Below, one piece after another: positions 40,817 to 43,199 of a stretch of 43,199 nt of DNA. Made by a program: the position numbers and the translations under genes. Source of the stretch: an uncultured Pseudomonadota bacterium. GTDB lineage: Bacteria; Pseudomonadota; Gammaproteobacteria; Methylococcales; Methylomonadaceae. Numbering within the stretch: the first letter of the stretch is position 1; each line of letters begins with the position of its first letter. The notes below the pieces were generated by a model. That model was not told the origin of the DNA. It did no database searches and was given only the letters and a program-made list of their open reading frames with translations. The DNA lies in assembly GCA_903867225.1 (NCBI GenBank), contig CAIPQN010000002.1, positions 1 to 43,199 on the forward strand, given 5' to 3'.

Positions 40817-43081
40817 ATGTTTAATAATCTCACTGTCAGAACTCGTTTATTTTGCTTAATCGGCGTGATGTTACTGTTCGTTATATCACTTAGTTTTGGT
40901 GGTTTATATGGCATGAAAAAAGCTAACGACGGTTTACAAACGGTCTATACAGACCGTGTTGTACCATTAAAAGATTTGAAAATTATCGCGGATATGTACG
41001 CCGTGATTGTCGTTGATACTACGCATAAAGTCAGAAATGGCAATATCTCTTGGCAAGAAGCGAGTAAAAATATTGATGATGCTGAAAAAACAATCAAAGA
41101 AAAATGGGATGCTTATTTAGCGACCATCTTAGTGGCTGAAGAAAAAAAATTAGTAGATGAAATCAAACCACTATTCACTTCAACACAAATAAAAGTTGAT
41201 AAATTACAAGCAATTTTGAGTCGAAATGACAATGCTGCCGTCAGTGATTTTTCGATTAACGAACTTTATCCTGCCATCGACCCCATTAGCGAAAAATTCG
41301 CAGAACTGGTTGATGTTCAATTAATTGTCGCTAAACAAGAATATGAAGCCGCTCAAAGTCGTTACCAAACGATGCTGATGACTTCTATTTTTGTGTTAAT
41401 TTTTGGATTAACGATTTCAATTTTTATCGGACTTTTAATTACTAGAAGTTTAATGAACGAATTAGGAGCTGAACCTAGCGAAGTTGCTAATTTAGCAAGA
41501 AAAATCGCTAATAATAAATTAGACAATAACATTGTAACCAAAAAGAATGACTCCAATAGTTTATTGGCGACGATGAAAATCATGCAGCAACAACTTTTTG
41601 ACCGCATAACAGCAGAACGAAAAGCCGCTGATGAATCGCTTTATTTAAGAAACGCTTTAGATAATATCAGCTCTAATGTGATGGTGGCGGACAATGAACG
41701 AAACATTATTTACATGAACATCGCAGTACGTTCAATGCTAAAACAAGCTGAAAAAGATTTGCAAAAAGCGTTGCCGCAATTTGATGTGAGTAAATTACTG
41801 GGCGCAAATGTAGACACATTTCATCAAAATCCTGAACATTCAAAACAATTATTGCGCGATTTAAACGCAACTTACACAAGTGAAATTGTCATAGCAGGTT
41901 GTTCATTTAGACTGGTCGCCAATCCGATTAAAAATCTCCACGGTGAGCGATGTGGAACGGTGGTGGAATGGCACAATAGAACAACAGAAATTGCCATAGA
42001 AGAAGAAATTGCCAACATTGTTTATTCGGGTGCGGATTGTGGTGATTTTAGTGTCAAAATGACTACGCATGATAAAGCTGGGTTTAATAAACGTTTAGCC
42101 GAATTGATTAACAAATTGTTTATTACGACTGAAAAAAGTTTGAAAGATGTGCTTCGTGTTTCTGAATCTTTAGCAGATGGCGATTTAACACAACACATTG
42201 AAGATGATTATGTGGGAGCATTTGCAGCAGTAAAAGTCGGCATGAATATGACCGTCGAAAATCTGAAAAATCTACTCAATGAAATTAAAGATACTACCGA
42301 AGTCATTGCGTGTGCATCTGATCAAATTTCAGAAGGCAATCATGATTTATCGCATCGAACCGAAGAGCAAGCGGCAAGTTTAGAAGAAACCGCTGCAAGC
42401 ATGGAAGAATTAGCGTTGACTGTTCAGGCTAATACTGAAAATGCGAAACACGCGAATGAATTAGCTGTCGATGCTTATAAAACCGCGCAAAAAGGGGTAG
42501 ATGTTGTAAATAACGTGGTTTCAACGATGGTAAGTATCAATGAATCGTCACATCGAATTGTTGATATTGTGTCTGTTATTGACGATATTGCATTTCAAAC
42601 CAATATCTTAGCGTTAAATGCTGCTGTCGAAGCTGCTCGTGCAGGTGAACAAGGCAAAGGATTTGCTGTTGTTGCCGTAGAAGTTCGCAGTTTGGCGCAA
42701 CGAGCGGCAAACGCAGCGGCGGAAGTAAAACAGTTAATTGGTGAATCCGTTGAGCGAGTGAATGGCGGAAGCAAACAAGTTGAAGAAGCAGGTAAAACAA
42801 TGGAAGAAATTGTTGATGCGATTCAAGAGGTGTCGGTTCTTGTGTCAGGGATTGCAACGGCTTCAGTAGATCAACATAATGGTATTGATCAAGTCCATGA
42901 AGCCATTATCAGCATGGATGGTGTCACTCAACAAAATGCCGCATTAGTTGAAGAAGCGGCGGCAGCGGCGGGTTCCTTGAGTGAGCAAACCCGAAATCTG
43001 GTAAGTGAAATGGCTTATTTCAAAACTGGGGAAAATGAAAAAAAATCATTCGATGTAGACTTGACATCCTCACCGCCCTAA
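40817..43081 (+). CDS. Methyl-accepting chemotaxis protein with PAS domain, 3' end altered by IS
   Basis: The 754-residue chemoreceptor has a span at about 12-32, a four-helix-bundle periplasmic sensor (33-187), a second span (188-210), HAMP, a cytoplasmic PAS domain (about 275-395), a second HAMP-like region (about 440-490) and the signalling domain with hairpin tip [31 protein letters not shown]. Methylation helices ([26 protein letters not shown]) are present. AAAAGGAAA lies before the ATG. After FDVD the last codons (LTSSPP, stop) lie in the right end of an IS200/IS605-type element, so the native tail, which in many receptors bears the CheR/CheB-binding pentapeptide, is lost or lies beyond the insertion. 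The signalling core is intact and likely functional. Confidence 0.93.
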   Translation: MFNNLTVRTRLFCLIGVMLLFVISLSFGGLYGMKKANDGLQTVYTDRVVPLKDLKIIADMYAVIVVDTTHKVRNGNISWQEASKNIDDAEKTIKEKWDAYLATILVAEEKKLVDEIKPLFTSTQIKVDKLQAILSRNDNAAVSDFSINELYPAIDPISEKFAELVDVQLIVAKQEYEAAQSRYQTMLMTSIFVLIFGLTISIFIGLLITRSLMNELGAEPSEVANLARKIANNKLDNNIVTKKNDSNSLLATMKIMQQQLFDRITAERKAADESLYLRNALDNISSNVMVADNERNIIYMNIAVRSMLKQAEKDLQKALPQFDVSKLLGANVDTFHQNPEHSKQLLRDLNATYTSEIVIAGCSFRLVANPIKNLHGERCGTVVEWHNRTTEIAIEEEIANIVYSGADCGDFSVKMTTHDKAGFNKRLAELINKLFITTEKSLKDVLRVSESLADGDLTQHIEDDYVGAFAAVKVGMNMTVENLKNLLNEIKDTTEVIACASDQISEGNHDLSHRTEEQAASLEETAASMEELALTVQANTENAKHANELAVDAYKTAQKGVDVVNNVVSTMVSINESSHRIVDIVSVIDDIAFQTNILALNAAVEAARAGEQGKGFAVVAVEVRSLAQRAANAAAEVKQLIGESVERVNGGSKQVEEAGKTMEEIVDAIQEVSVLVSGIATASVDQHNGIDQVHEAIISMDGVTQQNAALVEEAAAAAGSLSEQTRNLVSEMAYFKTGENEKKSFDVDLTSSPP

Positions 43082-43199
43082 AGAGGCGGTGATTCCTACA
43101 GCTAGACGCTTATGTCCAAGCGCGAGAATGTTCTTAGCCGCATTAACATCTCTGTCATGCGTCGTGCCACACTCGGCACAAGTCCATTCTCTTATTCCA
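43061..43199 (-). mobile_element. Right end of an IS200/IS605-family element
   Basis: On the minus strand the window contains the 3' end of a tnpB gene followed by a subterminal hairpin and a terminal TGTCAA. The hairpin is TCACCGCC (43070-43077) paired with GGCGGTGA (43085-43092), loop of 7. Elements of this family have such hairpins and a right cleavage site such as TCAA (as in IS608), and insert without target duplication. The element boundary is therefore set at 43061. The left end is outside the window. Confidence 0.85.
43070..43199 (-). CDS. tnpB: TnpB (OrfB) RNA-guided nuclease, C-terminal fragment at window edge
   Basis: Forty-two in-frame codons are visible, read from 43198 down to the TGA at 43072-43070. 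They contain the second CxxC of the zinc finger ([10 protein letters not shown]), the RuvC-III catalytic motif [12 protein letters not shown] with its Asp, and the tail ITASLGR. This is the hallmark C-terminus of TnpB, the IS605-associated RNA-guided endonuclease ancestral to Cas12. The gene is truncated only by the window end; whether it is intact, or has tnpA beside it, cannot be seen. The stop codon lies within the right-end hairpin, as usual where the 3' part of tnpB also gives rise to the guide (omega) RNA. Confidence 0.9.
   Translation of the reverse strand, partial: GIREWTCAECGTTHDRDVNAAKNILALGHKRLAVGITASLGR

Overview
The window looks like chromosomal DNA of a low-GC (roughly 40% by eye) Gammaproteobacterium. 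Several neighbourhoods have the gammaproteobacterial order: lptG-lptF divergent from pepA-holC, gcvR-bcp side by side, rluD-pgeF, a bamD lipoprotein, and an E. coli-like PurH/PurD pair. A near-perfect sigma-28 promoter in front of a chemoreceptor suggests a flagellated, motile cell. A SulP anion carrier, a heme-d1-type cytochrome and a multi-PAS kinase suggest an environmental, redox-versatile bacterium. I cannot name the genus. No tRNA, rRNA, CRISPR array or replication origin was seen.

Layout. 1-1650 is an accessory patch: a decayed antitoxin gene carrying a (TGAT)8 microsatellite, an intact higBA toxin-antitoxin pair and a small coiled-coil membrane protein. Each ends in a near-identical GC-rich terminator, and two genes are preceded by the same 84-bp terminator/promoter/ribosome-site module. 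1707-7022 (minus strand) is a tight run mtnB-mtnD-mtnC (methionine salvage), a DUF2058 gene and purH-purD (purine synthesis). 7261-15389 holds a DUF475 membrane protein and a MoxR/DUF58/DUF4381/VWA/VWA-TPR cluster. This cluster is interrupted by a small gene on the opposite strand and by a secreted RTX protein whose N-terminal two thirds resemble the D2 domain of flagellar hook protein FlgE. 15391-20693 holds bamD, rluD, pgeF, a ZIP metal transporter and a SulP transporter. 20786-22653 encodes a small c-type cytochrome and a cytochrome c/heme d1 protein of the NirS/NirN family. 22700-27069 carries lptF/lptG with a small membrane protein, facing away from pepA-holC. 27125-28937 has two small exported proteins, then bcp and gcvR.

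29098-32496 encodes a 1132-residue single-span membrane protein with 13 tandem 16-residue acidic repeats, a second repeat family and a C-terminal SPOR (peptidoglycan-binding) domain. 32557-35868 has a PAS-PAS histidine kinase, moeA and mobB (molybdenum cofactor). 35920-38895 has a membrane J-domain protein and ppsA. 39063-40521 has an overlapping nitrilase/acetyltransferase pair. 40817-43081 is a chemoreceptor whose last codons and stop are supplied by the right end of an IS200/IS605-family element. The TnpB C-terminus of that element runs off the window.

The most unusual items are the hook-domain/RTX fusion protein, the higBA cassette patch with its duplicated module and microsatellite-broken antitoxin, the long-repeat SPOR protein, and the TnpB element sitting in the chemoreceptor gene. 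Function calls rest on motifs read by eye; no database search was possible.
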